Source of the DNA: a virus
Reading direction: 5' to 3' (one strand)
Length of the DNA stretch: 20,822 nt
IMG/VR virus record: IMGVR_UViG_3300030329_002069
Coordinates: 1-20,822 of that record
The notes under the pieces are model-generated. The model had not been told where the DNA came from. It saw only the letters and a list, made by a program, of their open reading frames with translations, and did not search any database. The first letter of the stretch is position 1. Each line of letters opens with the position of its first letter. The position numbers and the translations under genes are program-made. Positions 20,100 to 20,822 of the stretch are shown one piece after another.

Positions 20100-20154
20100 T
20101 TTTTACTGTCTTAATTTGCGTTAGCTTACTACTTGCGTATAATGGGAACCATCG
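20100..20154 (+). promoter_or_regulatory. Early promoter, copy 2 of the 55-nt block
   Basis: TTGCGT (20116-20121), a 16-nt spacer, then TATAAT (20138-20143). It matches copy 1 at 51 of 55 positions; the differences are at 20120, 20125, 20144 and 20146. The -35 is one base further from consensus than copy 1. The start point should fall near 20150, at the edge of the structured leader of the next gene. Confidence 0.8.
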
Positions 20155-20213
20155 GCGGACAAGCTACGCCGATCTTGTCCGTCGGTAGCCAGATCTGGCA
20201 TTTAAATATCGGC
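20151..20213 (+). promoter_or_regulatory. Leader with competing stems before the last gene
   Basis: CGCCGAT (20167-20173) can pair with ATCGGCG at 20151-20157, or its last six bases (20168-20173) can pair with ATCGGC at 20208-20213, four bases from the Shine-Dalgarno. CGGACAAG (20156-20163) also pairs with CTTGTCCG (20174-20181), interleaved with the first stem. A 12-nt perfect palindrome, GCCAGATCTGGC, lies at 20188-20199 and could be an operator. The alternative pairings are seen directly; a switching role is inferred. Confidence 0.5.
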
Positions 20214-20230
20214 AATAGGAAAAAGTGAAA

Positions 20231-20822
20231 TGGTAACATTGCACACTCTTAACCGTGATACCTATACGGAGCTAGCTAGCAAAATAGGTAAAGACGTAGA
20301 TTCTGAAACGGCGGCTCTCGAGTCCAAGATCGAGATCTGCCAATTCATCTACCCGCTCATAGGCGGAAAATTGGCTAAAGACGGTTACCCGCTCGCGGGA
20401 AAATCGTTAAAGAATTTATCTTATACTAATTATCTCGCTATTTTTGGCGAGAAGGATTACAAAGGTAATACGCTTTACAATGCCCGTGTGGCATATGGTT
20501 TAGCCAATGGCGAGTCTGATTTGGACAAAGACGGGAAGGCAACTTCTGCCGCACAAGTCCACGCTAATACTCGCAAATACCTTGAGCGGATTCGTATTGG
20601 GATCAAGAAACTCGTTGATCCGGGTATGTGCGCATGGCCCACTAAGCCACAAACCCCACAAGCGAAGAAAAAGATGACAGATAAAGAGCGCAATCGACAG
20701 GCTAGAATTGCGACCGATCCGAAATTCGCTGCACAAGAGCGAGTCAAGGCGGAACGCATAGAAAATGTAGAGAGAGTAACGGAGGATTTCAATTCTTCAC
20801 TACTTGATGTACAGGGCCATAT
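20231..20822 (+). CDS. Early protein of unknown function, 3' end outside window
   Basis: The frame opens at ATG 20231-20233, with AGGA 10 nt upstream, and stays open for 197 codons to the window end. The N-terminal half (about 1-130) looks folded: LNRDTYTELASKIGKDVDSE, AALESKIEICQFIYPLIGGK, LSYTNYLAIFGEKDYKGN and TLYNARVAYGLANGESDLDK. It then becomes very basic and lysine/arginine-rich (QTPQAKKKMTDKERNRQARI, AAQERVKAERIENVERVTED). Basic helical tails of this type suggest nucleic acid contact. I do not recognise the family; a replication or transcription role would fit its promoter position but is not shown. Codon use appears richer in C/G-ending codons (CTC, GAG, GCG, CCG) than in the late genes. 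Confidence 0.75.

Noticed and set aside
20002-20124. A 40-codon plus-strand frame with CxxC and CxC cysteines (CRMCKRSRCACED)
   Set aside because: Its ATG lies at the end of the terminator T-run with no Shine-Dalgarno, and the frame runs through the second promoter block, so it is probably chance.

Overview
This window looks like part of a tailed bacteriophage genome. The gene families and order resemble those I recall from uncultured marine phages; this is recognition from memory, not a database search. A P22-like portal, an SU10-type adaptor, no recognisable tail sheath or tail-tube gene, and two fibres ending in S74 chaperone domains suggest a short-tailed (podovirus-like) virion. No host gene, integrase, tRNA or CRISPR array is visible, and I cannot name the host.

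Minus strand, about 18707 down to 1: one long late block, read right to left. DNA packaging comes first: a small-terminase-like protein, a small basic DUF6321-type protein, a staphylococcal-nuclease-fold enzyme, a conserved unknown protein, the large terminase and the portal. Head assembly follows: a 61-residue unknown, a GroES-like co-chaperonin, a scaffold, a conserved head-region protein, a decoration-like protein and the major capsid protein. A rho-independent terminator sits just after the capsid gene. Beyond it, a leader with two interleaved inverted repeats (a possible pseudoknot reaching the Shine-Dalgarno) precedes the next block. That block holds beta-rich virion proteins, three very short basic or Pro/Gln-rich proteins of 50-53 residues, two adaptor/tail-junction proteins, a zinc-ribbon protein and small tail proteins. 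Two paralogous S74 fibres flank a low-complexity 22-residue-repeat protein. The window ends with a small coiled-coil/membrane protein and a partial EF-hand protein, possibly lysis-related. Genes are mostly separated by 0-10 nt or overlap slightly, which implies translational coupling.

Region 18708-19035 is the divergent control region. It has clusters of G-tracts on the plus strand, a possible late promoter facing left, and a strong early promoter facing right. Plus strand, 19036 to the end: three small early genes of unknown function, the third encoding a two-helix membrane protein. They are separated by hairpins of matching design and end at a UUCG-loop terminator. A second copy of the same 55-nt promoter block (51 of 55 identical) then drives another early gene that runs off the window. 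Its leader can fold in mutually exclusive ways.

The most interesting material is regulatory RNA and DNA rather than a new enzyme system: the interleaved leader at 8718-8776, the alternative-pairing leader at 20151-20213, the two covarying intergenic hairpins, and the duplicated promoter block.
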